From Aporrectodea caliginosa (Eukaryota; Annelida; Clitellata; Crassiclitellata; Lumbricidae): a stretch of 64,000 bases of DNA. The stretch spans positions 725,157 to 789,156 of the forward strand of contig JACEVL010000338.1 in assembly GCA_020284085.1 (NCBI GenBank), written 5' to 3'. The notes beneath the pieces are model-generated. The model searched no databases and had not been told where the DNA came from. It saw nothing but the letters and a program-made list of their open reading frames with translations. Shown piece by piece: positions 46,556 through 57,522 of this stretch (its first letter is position 1; the number at the start of each line of letters is the position of its first letter). Both the position numbers and the translations under genes were made by a program.

Positions 46556-46943
46556 TTAAACGTTTCCAGATGAACTGGACCAGACGAGATATGGCCCTGG
46601 AGCAGCTCACAAAGAGGTAGCAAGTCTGTTGAAAGATGACAAAGACAGCCTGCTGGCATTTTCTGAAAGCCAACTTCACCATTGTCAGCCCCGAGATGAC
46701 AGTCGATAATTTATTGACCTTGTGACAATTTTTCTTGGAGGTGTACCACCACGCGGTATATCACTTATGGCTTCTGGATCATACATCATGCCAGGTGGAT
46801 ATCAAAGACAATGTATTCTTTAAAAATATGGATGTTCCGGGCCAAATTAAACTTACAACTAAAGAAGAGAAGGGACTCCGGAACATGTACAGCTTCATTA
46901 TTCGCATCTATGTCAAGGCCTGGTTCACGGCTTCGAATCCAAT

Positions 46944-47732
46944 TGCATCTTCAAATCATGATTTCCACTTCCTTCAGCTCTTGAACCAGCGCGAAACAGT
47001 GATCAAATCCATTGCAAATGCCACGCGAAAGAAATTTGCTGGTTACCTTTGGCATCTTATTGAAGAGCTCATTGGCTTTGCCTGTTTTGATGCGACAGTA
47101 CCTGGTAAGGGCAATTAATGAGAAGGACGGTATAGAAGAGCCTGCAAACGCGTCAAAATTGAAATAAGGAAATGCCAAAACATGCCTTCAGGTCTTCATG
47201 ACAAAATGCATCTTCAAATCATGATTTCCACTTCCTTCAGCTCTTGAACCAGCGCGAAACAGTGATCAAATCCATTGCAAATGCCACGCGAAAGAAATTT
47301 GCTGGTTACCTTTGGCATCTTATTGAAGAGCTCATTGGCTTTGCCTGTTTTGATGCGACAGTACCTGGTAAGGGCAATTAATGAGAAGGACGGTATAGAA
47401 GAGCCTGCAAACGCGTCAAAATTGAAATAAGGAAATGCCAAAACATGCCTTCAGGTCTTCATGACAAAATGCATCTTCAAATCATGATTTCCACTTCCTT
47501 CAGCTCTTGAACCAGCGCGAAACAGTGATCAAATCCATTGCAAATGCCACGCGAAAGAAATTTGCTGGTTACCTTTGGCATCTTATTGAAGAGCTCATTG
47601 GCTTTGCCTGTTTTGATGCGACAGTACCTGGTAAGGGCAATTAATGAGAAGGACGGTATAGAAGAGCCTGCAAACGCGTCAAAATTGAAATAAAGAAATG
47701 CCAAAACATGCCTTCAGGTCTTCATGACAAAA
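46944..47732 (+). repeat. Three tandem 263-bp copies of the TX-gene tail
   Basis: Units start at 46944, 47207 and 47470 and are almost identical; I noticed one A/G difference in the third ('aaataaagaaa'). Each unit encodes SSNHDFHFLQLLNQRETV to TVPGKGN and stops, so only the first is in frame with the gene. Minus-strand 75-codon ORFs in each unit are shadows. This is either a recent local triplication or an assembly artefact. From 47760 to 49140 only AT-rich sequence and a short (ATAC)n tract are seen. Confidence 0.95.
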
Positions 47733-49150
47733 AATACGATGAATTTCTTCTGCTGGCTTGGAATTCTGGCTCGTTGCCTGGCAATTCATAGACAACTGCA
47801 CAGTAGGCACTCAGCAGTACCGGGGTAGTTATAACTGTAATCAAGCTTCTGATACTCTCTGCAGACAATGACTGTTAATTCTGACCTGCTTGAAGTTTGC
47901 ATAACTATATATCTAATTTGTGTACGAAATTCATGATTTCGCAGAAATTAATGAAAACTAAAGATCTCTTGAGCGACCTCTAAAACTTTAGATATTTACC
48001 TACAATTTGGCAGGAGTTGTTTCTATACTAATTGGAACCAATCTGGGGGTGAGACCATAAGAAATCAAACATTCATTTTTGTCTGTACTGCTAAGAAACA
48101 CCTAACATACATACACACATACACACATACATACATACATACACACATACATACATACATACAATGTCATACATGCATACATACATACATATTACATAAA
48201 TAGATGCATGCATAAACACAGACATAGAACATTATTGCATAGCTACCAGAGCGGATTATGTATGGCGTATATTAATTTTGTGCTCCTATGCATAGGATAG
48301 TGTCTGGCATAGAAATTATGTGTTCTGAAGGTATTCCGATATATCGCACTAAGCGATTATTGAGCTACCGAAATAACACCGTTGAAATTTGATTATTAAA
48401 TTTTTTTCAACTGAAGTAGTAATTATAGGAATATTGTAAGCTATAGATAGCCGAATTTTATAGCACATGTGAATTTCTTTGACAATTCTGACATTTATGA
48501 GATACAAGCAATACACCATTCCAATATAAAAGGCTACATGGAATAATAGCCTACGATAAGGTCGAAAAAAGTTGTAATCCTTAATTACGCTTATTTCACA
48601 AAACGATTACAAGCTTACAATACATTTAACTTATACTATGATTTCCAATCACTTTTTGTGGTATATTTGGACATTTGTTGCGGGATTTGAGCTGCTACAG
48701 TCCTAGAATGTAGTCTTCTCTACGTTCTTTGCCACTGTAACGAATGTCCTTGAGATCCCACACAAATCATATTACTAAACGCAGTGGATATACGCTCTTA
48801 TATGTATACATATGTAGTTAAGGTGTAAGGCTGCAGTTATTATTGTATATTCGTTTAATAGATCCTCCCGATGTCAAACCGCATCAGGTTACAATCATTG
48901 ATGATAACAGTGAATAGTTAGTCAATAAGCAAACAGCTGCCGAACCGAATAATTACTAGACTATCAGACATACTATATATAGGAGATTACCGTGAGAACA
49001 TCATTTAAAAGTATGATAGACTGTGTCCAAGTAGGCAATATCGAATGACATCAAGACTTACTTAGACACTATTAGACTTAAACAGCAGTTTATCGTTTAA
49101 ACTATATTTTAAAATATTACTGACTATCCAAGTAAATTCAAGATCATTAC

Positions 49151-50275
49151 TCAAAGGCATAGTAATCTATTTCCGAGTAAATCGAAGGAGAGTGTGTGGC
49201 CGGAGATTGGGTCACTCAGGTCCCTTGTACGAAGAGGACGTTTGAATAAGGTGATGAAGAAAGGCTGAAGAATGTTCGAGGTTCGACGAACCCGAGACAC
49301 TGGCGAAGGGAAGAAGCCAGGTGCATCATGAAGCATCCGCCGACGATACTGTTGACGTCTAGGGCGATTCGGTCTCGGCACACTGCGACAACGGCTGAAC
49401 GCTCGGGTGTAGGACTGGTCGTTTGTCTCGACCCGCCGGAGCGAGGAGGCGGTGACCATGTGGCTCCATAGATTGGCTGGGAACCGGTGACCGATGCCCC
49501 AAGGCCATCGAGTACCGAGATCGACGAGGTTGACGGTCAGGTGATCTAGCCGCCGACATCTCTCAGCGCCACTGCTCAGCCAAAGTAGCTTGGACGGTGA
49601 CTCCATGACGTCATAGACCAGGAACACCCAGTAGGCGGAGCCGGGGAAGCCCGAGTCTGGGCTACCGGCCCGCAATCGTTCATGGCCATAACGATACAGG
49701 CCAGGCATGCAGTCGAGTGAAGCAATACGCTCCGATGGAGCGTGACGCCCGCCGTAGAATTCTGAACAAAAACTATCGAAAAGTTGACGAAAAAGTAAAA
49801 ATTTGTTCCAAACGTTAGGTTTTCCTCGTACTCGACAGCTGCAAGCTGTTAGGATGTTGTAGTGCATAAGATTAATGACTTAATCAATTAATTGAACCAG
49901 CGTCGGAACCATCGATATAATTAATAATAATAAGGATTCGGGGATAACCTATGGTGTTGGGCTAATCCGTGACGATGTTGTCGAGACGTGACTGGATGAA
50001 TTAAAATACGGACGGTTGAGAAATGTCGTCTCTTCAAATGATCCGCAGTTTGGCGCCTTCACGCCGGAATGCATGAATCAAGTCAATGTTGTTTTTGACT
50101 GCGAAGGCTTCGGTGATCTAACGAGGCAGTTAAGCGAACAAATTCCTGATCGTAGGGCAAGTTTTGGTGATTTGTTGTTCGGAAGACGGGGGGCCCGGTG
50201 GCGCGTTGGATAACATCTGGCACAGAGAGCGAGAGGTACCGAGCTCGAGCCCCGTAGGGTGGACATGCTTTGTAG
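49151..50275. other. GC-rich island with an unassigned 238-codon ORF and a SINE-like tail
   Basis: This 1.1-kb stretch is clearly richer in G+C than its neighbours. It has an open minus-strand frame of 238 codons (49151-49867) rich in arginine, serine and leucine, with no motif I recognise. At 50190-50275, 'ggtggcgcgttggataac' and 'gagctcgagccccgt' resemble Pol III A and B boxes in tRNA-like spacing, suggesting a tRNA-derived SINE head. The ORF may be chance in GC-rich DNA; a foreign or recently inserted element is also possible. Confidence 0.35.
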
Positions 50276-50684
50276 GCTGCTATTAGCGCCGTTGTATTGC
50301 AGGCTGTCTGTTCTGTTAGAAGTTAAGATTTCAATTGCATAACATGTAAATGTACATCACAGTGCGTTTGTCAGGCGCTTGATTAAAGAAAAAAGAGAAG
50401 AGAAGATATAGAAAGGTGTACATAGTAACGTTAGGAGGCGTCCTTTGACACGCTTCATTGAGTGTTTGATGTTGCGAACGTTATGAATTTGGGAGAACTA
50501 TCGTAAGTCGAGTCGTTTAACTTGTGATCGACTGGGGTTGATGTTTAATGCCAGCATTAAATCTAGAGTACGATTTATAACTCCACCCCAGAACGTTTTA
50601 TTTGCGAGTTATACAAACTCTGACTCTGGTGATTGATTAATCAGGTCATCATCATCAAGATTTATCCAGAAGATAAGATAGAAG

Positions 50685-50979
50685 CATGGGCGTGCAGATA
50701 GGGGCAAGAGGAGCACTTACCTCCACCCCTGGAAAATTGATACCTTTTTACCTTCTATTTTTGGTGATTAACAGATTTCTTCGGACTGAAGCACTAATTT
50801 AACACAATATCCAAACAAATTAAATGTTTGGATACCGGTATTGTTTTCAATTTTACATTTAAAAACCTCTATAAAAAATCTACGTTCTTAATTTTCAGTT
50901 TTGCTTTTTTCAAGCTCTTGCTACCAAAATTTACCATGACCATGTTTTGCCCCCTTCTGGAAAACTGCAGGCGCCCATG
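50685..50979. mobile_element. Small hAT MITE, relative of 28140-28962
   Basis: The ends CATGGGCGTGCAG and CATGGGCGCCTGCAG are inverted. The 295-bp element is flanked by GATAGAAG (50677-50684) and GCTAGAAG (50980-50987), seven of eight matching. Its interior ('ggggcaagaggagca', 'aaaacctctataaaaaat') matches both outer parts of the element at 28140-28962 but lacks the transposase relic. Confidence 0.7.
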
Positions 50980-51023
50980 GCTAGAAGAATCGTCGAATAC
51001 TACGGAAAGAATCACTTGAAATA

Positions 51024-51899
51024 AAATGAACCTTCAATAACTTGCAAGCTTACTGAAAATGACCTTGGGAAAGCCATTAAAAGAGTTGTCGAAGAGAACT
51101 GCTTCGTCCGCCTGGAGAAATACAAGTCAGTCAAAAGGTAGCTCGACACCTCTCTACAGTAACCATCTACGACGAGCATTGGTTCAAGTGACTATAGCAT
51201 TTCATCTCAAAGAGTTATTTTGGGAGGTTGGCTTAGTGCCTTATAAAACATAATCTTAGATAGTCAATGATGTTGGTTCTGGGTAAGGATAATAGCCTAT
51301 GAATTTATGAATAACTAATCTCTATAGAGTAGATTATAGCTTTGACATTGTAATATAACTGTATTTTAATAAGACTCATGTTGAACTCATTACTATTCAA
51401 AAACTCAAGACTGATCATTGAACTCAACTACAACGATAGGATATTACATGCATTGCTCCCTTCGCTATAGAGAGTTAATAGAGTGACGTCAGATCAAACT
51501 CTAAGCTCCCTATAGAGTTAGGGATCCGTCACAGCCACACACTGACCTTGCTGCATCTGTAACATCTTTAACCAGTCTCTCTACTGCTTGCGTGTGACAA
51601 GAGTATTTTTCAAGATCTGACATACTGCCAGTTTTAATGGCTTTCCCAAGGTCATTTTCAGTAAGCTTGCAAGTTATTGAAGGTTCAAGTTTGGGAAAAT
51701 CCAACCAGTTTACTAGCTCATAGTATCCAGTGGCTTCAAATTGAGTTTGATTTGGGATTGTGAATTGTCTAATATCATAAGAACTTCTAGAGTGACAACG
51801 ATCAGTTTCCCTTGCTACTTTTATTGTTCTGGCTGCCAGTTTTCGCAGGTGTTTTCTGAATTTTTCTCTCATCATTGTCTGGTGATAGAAAATATTCAT
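51024..51899 (-). pseudogene. TX-family C-terminal fragment, with an inverted partial copy
   Basis: The minus frame 51510-51899 reads SYDIRQFTIPNQTQFEATGY, YELVNWLDFPKLEP, then LEKYSCHTQAVERLVKDVT and SVCG. It matches the end of the TX-family protein (recalled motif FPCHTQAVERxVKxVTE). A second, plus-strand piece at 51024-51130 encodes TENDLGKAIKR...LEKYKS. About 55 bp around 'aagcttactgaaaatgacc' there (51027-51085) is the perfect reverse complement of 51630-51690. The pair forms an inverted duplication about 540 bp apart. Confidence 0.6.
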
Positions 51900-52018
51900 G
51901 CTACCTCTGTTTCGCTACTCAGTGGCTTCAAAGAATTGATTGATTGATTGATCAATCATCATTATTCAGAAACACATTTTCTGGGTGACCATAATTCTGT
52001 TGAATACATTTATCAACG

Positions 52019-52116
<98 letters not shown>

Positions 52117-52118
52117 AC
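52019..52118. repeat. (CT)n microsatellite
   Basis: About 48 CT units with one G interruption. From 52200 to 53930 no gene or repeat could be supported. Short open frames near 52937-53365 have no recognised motif. Confidence 0.97.
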
Positions 52119-54027
52119 GGATGGTAAGAAACGTGAATAATTAATAGCCTTCCATAAATGAGTAGCACCATAATAACACTGGGGCTTCAATTTTGTTTGA
52201 AACCATATAGCAGGATAAAACTTTGATAATGTATTCTGCTAATGTTTAGGATGTTTGGGATGTCGATACGTAAAGGCATAATAGCCTATTAGCAGCAATA
52301 AGCCAACGACTGTGAGCCATCTTTCCATGTTCTGTGCTACTTAGACTTTCTGAAATCGATCCACTTTCAACAGACAAACACATTTTGATAGAGATATCTT
52401 TGATCTTTACTCAAACTGTGAGAGTCTGTAATTTCTGACAAATCTCCACGAATTCGTTTGAAATTTAAGACATCAAGCAACTGACAAGAAGGGCTTTCCC
52501 TAAAGCACCCGTGAAAGCATTAGGCCATGCAGTAGTAACATCCAAAAGAGTAAATAAAATTTATTGTCCATTCATTTAAATGGAATATGCAAAAGAACCA
52601 CTGGAGAGGACGCTTTACATGCAACTCCAGCGTTCTTTTTTATTCCAGTATGTTTTCCTGTATTTACCGCCGTTCCACCGCAGCCAACGGCAATTAGAGA
52701 ACTGCAAGAAATATTGTTTCCAGAACCTACGGTTAGAATTCATGTTACGATCCGGTGGAGTTGAGAGGGAGAGATAATAGGGCTGTCTTGGTATATTCTT
52801 GAACCGCATGAACTACCGAGACTCGCACCCTGAGGAGAGAGAGTCTTGAATGCGATTCTTTCCTGAATGTTGCATCGTGAATGGCCCGAACCATCTGAGA
52901 AATATCCTTAATATTTGCAATAATTATGGCTGAAGAATGCAGGATGCACTAAACCTGAAGGATCGGGAACGTCTGAAGACCCATTTTGAATTAATTCGGT
53001 TTAGACATGTGAGATTTGGTGGTGGACACCAACTTTTCAGATTTTCTACTCGAACCAGAAAAAACTGCATCAGTATGCTAGTCTGTATGGAAGCCAAGCA
53101 CATTGTTACATGCAAGGCCTTGTAGAGGATTGATACATATAGAATCTAGATGGAATTGCCTGTAACAAGTACTGTTGGACCTGCGGATGGACTCTTTAAA
53201 GGGACGAGTGCTTAGATAGTAGGTAAAGCTAATCCACCCATCGTTTGGGTTTGAATCGCAGAAGGGATCAGTAAAACAATACTCCAACTGAATATCCTTC
53301 AGAGACAATACATCCTTTCTCCAGTTCCATTGCACTGTTCGATGAAGTAGTTTCTTCATTCGCAAGAAACATTTTATAATTTCAGCTTTCTTCGTTTACA
53401 AAATGACCTTGGTTTGCTACAAGAACCTTCTCAAAAAAACCTCAGTAGGTCTGCAAAGTTTGTCTGATTCACCAATTATAGTTGCAATTACTTTGGCTTG
53501 TCATTAACAGCAGCTGTTTTCTATGGACAGCACTTCATGAAAGATACATCTAACTGGGCATTTAACATTAACAATGATAGTGTACTAAAAGCGACTGGGA
53601 GACCAATGCAGCTCGTCGTTAAAGTGTTAAGTAAAACCCTTTATTGGAAAGAGAAGACAACTTAAATTATATTTCCACCATTTTTGGCAGATATTTGCAA
53701 ACCGAATAAAATAAAGTATTATGAGTGATGGGTATTACTCATATGCAAAGAACAAAGTTACGTTTCTTCTAAATAACGATTTATGCTATTTTACAGGTTG
53801 ACACAAGAACGCATGAAGTCATACAATAACTATGAAAGTGGATTAATCTCTGGAACTGCAGGTCCTATCATCAACATTTGAATAGCCTCATACTGACACC
53901 TTCAATACCATAATATTGGATATCCATCGAGTGCAGGGTCACGCGGCAATTCCTAAGACGTAAGTTTCGTTCATCGGAATCACGTGTGAATCATGTATGA
54001 AAACAAAACATGGTCATTGGTCCACCA

Positions 54028-55305
54028 TTAACTTGTTAAAATGCAAAACTTTCGTAGAATAAATCTACGAATGATGTGTTCAAACGGAAGACTAGTTTTC
54101 TGAACAGTAAATTCAGTCAGTGCTACTTTGCATGGAATATTGCAGTCGATACAACATCTGACTTTCAAGTTATCTTGCAAGAAAATGTCTTCCAAGAAAA
54201 TAGTGACATTTAATGGAGTAATCATATTGAAGAAGAACCACAAGATCAAACTTATCATAGTACACGTGTTGGGCAAACAGGTGTTCAAACGTTGACTCGT
54301 CATTTGACTCAATTTCACCCATATCGTTATTCAGAGGTGATAAATAATAGAAAATTGTGTGAAATCCAAGCAAAGACTGTACGTCTCTATCGAAATAAGA
54401 GTCAAGCGGTGGCAACAACAAAACATTCGCAAATGAAAATTCCTTCAAATCGCTCAGCAGATCGGGCTCTTGAAGAATTCGTTCACATAAGTGCAACACA
54501 TCATCGTATTGGCGAAGCTTGTAAAGGTACAAAGCACGATAGCAATCAACTGTTTTGCACTGGATTCCAAAGTCTTTGCGAATCACATGGTAGAATGATG
54601 TCAAATTTTCTAGGGCATATTCCAATAAAACACGAATTAGTGTTTCCATGAAAGAATTCACATCTGTAGCCTCCGCCTCTGTTAATGAATCTGTTCTGCG
54701 GTAAACGATCTGTCTGGAACCATTGAAATGAGTATCTGACTTCAACGCAGCAACACTTTTTGGTTTTAATAAAACCTTCAAATAATCGTCCATAGGAAAT
54801 GCTGATACTGGTAATTCATGATAAAAATCGAAATGTTTGGTTATTCTTTCGAAAAATAATGCAGTTAAATAATAAACAAACACTTCTGGTGAAAGACGCA
54901 GATCAAGATAAATCCGCCTGCCAGTGTAATGAAGATTTTTGTCAGTAATCTTTCTGTGAAGCACACAAAATCCAACGATTCTTGCGATATCGTCAATAAA
55001 CATCAAGCAACCGGCATTCAGTGTTTCTTTATCCTGTTGAGGAGTATGACATGCGAGAACTGCCATGCAGAGACGTATTGCTTGTTGGTATTCTGATGTT
55101 GCAAAATAGAGTGCAGCTAGATAGGCCAAAGCTGCAGGACCAACTCCGTTAAATTGTGGTTCGTCATATTCTAAAGCTTTTTTCATAACCTCTTTTGACA
55201 CGAGAGACATTAGCTGAAATTCTGGACGGCTATTTGATCCGGTTAAATTTTCCATGAGATCCTGAGCACGCAGAAATTGAAACTGATTCCTGTGTGCTGT
55301 GTACA
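54028..55305 (-). pseudogene. Mab-21-family C-terminal half, copy E (truncated, frameshifted)
   Basis: Only the part corresponding to about residues 600-1020 of copy C remains. The frame 54170-55348 has QFQFLRAQDLMENLTGSNSR, the first TPR-like hairpin (YLAALYFATSEYQQAIRLC), LMFIDDIARIVGF, CYRALYLYKLRQYDDVLHLC and GRHFLAR. One extra base near 54172 ends that frame, and LKVRCCIDCNIPCKVALTEF continues in 54028-54318. The whole nucleotidyltransferase domain is missing. Homology stops at 55305, where SINE body sequence begins. This copy is more diverged from A-D than those are from each other, so it represents an older branch. Its 3' flank matches the family only to about 53938. Confidence 0.8.
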
Positions 55306-55420
55306 CTTTCGGTGGGAAGATCAGACGGAGAGGGGGAGGACTGGTCACCTACCCTTATATGCTGATTATAAGAAAATCAATTGCTTGTCACTTTATACCC
55401 ATGACTGCCTCTCAGATTGG
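55306..55420 (+). mobile_element. SINE body fragment
   Basis: 'cggtgggaagatcagacgg', 'aggactggtcacc' and following words match the non-tRNA body of the SINE at 4965-5270 (5130-5200). The tRNA-like head is absent. It forms the break point of Mab-21 copy E. Confidence 0.5.
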
Positions 55421-55844
55421 GGGACTGCGCTCTTCTATTATTGTAATTTAGCGTGTACAAGTAAGTGCATATAATACAGTTCTACGACTCATGGGTGCTC
55501 TTATGACCATAGGAAAAACTTTGTATATCCAGTCATCACCGCTGTTTGACCAGCGTTTTATTGCTTTGAAGCAAGTTCTGTTGGATGCCAGTGATTTACG
55601 ACAGTAACTGCTGCTAATTTCTGCCGTCGTCTCATTGTAGTCACCATACTTACAGTGTGAAACAGAATTAAAACATGGACTTATTTAATATCTGCGAAGG
55701 ACCGTAAGGTGGCGGTTAAAAGCATATTAAAAATTCGAATAGATAGCTATAGGGACAAAGGGGAGAAGCCGAGAAGAGGGAGGAAGGAATGGGTGAGAGA
55801 AGGGGAGGAAGAATGGGGTTCGAAATCATTCCTTTGTGGTACAT

Positions 55845-57522
55845 GACTGTTCTACATCGTAGTTCAGCTAAGAGACACGTACTTGATGATCGCAGGCAAC
55901 GAGGAGGTGCGTAAGAAGTTAGTAGTGATTGAAGGCAGGGCACACCGTTGATGCTGTTTATTTCGTCAAGATTAAAAGTTGCAGTAATCAGTAGCCTACA
56001 ACATGGTTAGCCTCTGCTTGGCTGTCATTACATGCATGAAAGCGCAGATAGAAAGTGGCATTATGTTCAAGTTCCGACGTTCCGATAAAATGGTACAATA
56101 AGTAGTACGAAACGATTAGGCTGATTAGACAAAATGGCTGATATAGAATGGCTAATATCAATGCACTGCTATCAAGTGCAAAGGTATTGGTGACAAATCA
56201 TCAAATGCATAGGTATGGCCATTTTAATATTATGATAACAATGATTAGCAATTGACACCGTTTACGCAAAGTTTGTGCTAGCGAGGTGCACTCTTAAGAC
56301 TGTATGAAGCCAGAATATTGCGATGACACCACGCAGTTTAGAAACCACACAGTTTAGGAGATGCTAAAAAAAATATATGTCATTGAAGGCATTATTGTAG
56401 TTAAACAGAACAATTTAATTATGCGGCAGTCAAATGTGAACCAGCATCTCGTACGTTATGGCACTGTTAGGAAAGAATCCAAATAATTATTATAAGAAAG
56501 TCGTAGTTTTTCCGCAAACAAATATAATTGATATTTTAGCAAAATCAACAACTTAGCCTTATAATTATCGTATCACAGCAATCGCTCTATTCTGATTGTA
56601 TCGATAACTTTCGCTGTTGGCAGAAATGTCCTCTGTGTCATTGATGAAACGGTTGTGATTCCCATAAGGATGTTCCTAAGCGAAAGTAATTTCTGCCATG
56701 GTTTTCGGTTAACAAGATCAGATCGGTGGATGGAGCATTAAGAACAGCGTTTTCATCGTCGTCTTAATGCCCAGATTTAAATGATTGAGAAAATGAACGA
56801 CAACTGCTTACATTATGATGATCATGTCACCTTCTATTACAGATTTATTTGCAAATAGGAAACTAGGTCTACTTGAGCTATAAATCCTGTCATCGCTCAT
56901 TCGCAATTCATGCATAAAGCTGCCCCTATCGACATGTCAAAGTAAAAAGAGGTTATTACTAGGCCATTCGAGTATAGAAGGTTTTTCCTTTAGTCTATCA
57001 CAGGCGCCAGAATCCCACGAGGTACGTATGATCGGAGGCGCAGATGTTAAAAGAGAAGGCCATGGAGGAAGTAGAACCTGCTGTGAAGTCAAAAACAAAC
57101 TTAAGTTTGCTTTGGAACAGGTTTGCTTTGGAACAGCTCGAGATGCGTTGTATGGTTGAATGGTCACACATATGGTGGTACTTTGAAGCCAAAATCAAAC
57201 TTACGTCTGATTTTGGAACCGGTTACAGTCAACTTGAAGGTCAGGGCCTCCTCAGATTCTTTTAAAGCTCAAAGGCACAAGTAGGTTCGGTTTAGGTCTG
57301 CCATTTTAGCAGCCGTTTTTGGAATCCCCGAAGTGACAAGGCACAGGGCACATTTTCCACTAGATCGGCGAACGCATCTTCAACACAATAGATTGGATTT
57401 CCATTCATTACCGGGTCATGCGACAATATATCAGAAGTAGATTTTCATTCATCAGAATCATTATCACGAAAAGCAAATTTCATATGAAAACAAAACCTGG
57501 TCACAAACTCTTGAATTATATT
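55845..57522. repeat. Duplicated 3' flank of Mab-21 module D with LINE scrap
   Basis: 55845-55943 on the minus strand repeats the LINE end PPRCLRSSSTCLLAELRCRT seen at 28963-29230. From 55960 the flank matches modules B and C to the end of the gene. A small local duplication ('gctttggaacag', 57108-57140) is private to this module. The stretch 55420-55840 has a purine-rich 'gaagggaggaag' patch and nothing else. Confidence 0.7.

Larger units (their letters stand above)
45256..47760 (+). pseudogene. TX-family transposon-like gene, interrupted
   Basis: The coding starts in decayed form near 45256 (KELMVDSEHLQAVNRGHEL), then VLDRTKISDRMATSVLATVV into the open frame 45364-45861. That frame has LSLEVYWDGKLLQHLTGKEH, TGEAQ and CFDTTSINTGF, followed in another frame by ASRQHIMELIPAAAFLDS. 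After the MITE at 45935-46555, coding resumes with frameshifts: FPDELDQTRYGPGAAHKEVA, then KLTTKEEKGLRNMYSFIIRI and YVKAWFTASNPI (46735-47118). I recall this as a multi-copy protein of cnidarian, aphid and echinoderm genomes. The CFDTT...NTG and WDGK blocks could be parts of an RNase-H-like transposase (inference). The 19136-20323 insertion is a second copy. The gene is dead here. Confidence 0.65.

Noticed and set aside
46951..47704. Three 75-codon minus-strand ORFs
   Set aside because: They are shadows of the triplicated TX-gene tail; the plus frame carries the recognisable family motifs.
52937..53365. Possible exons between 52.9 and 53.4 kb
   Set aside because: Open frames on both strands have no family motif and no splice or repeat support.
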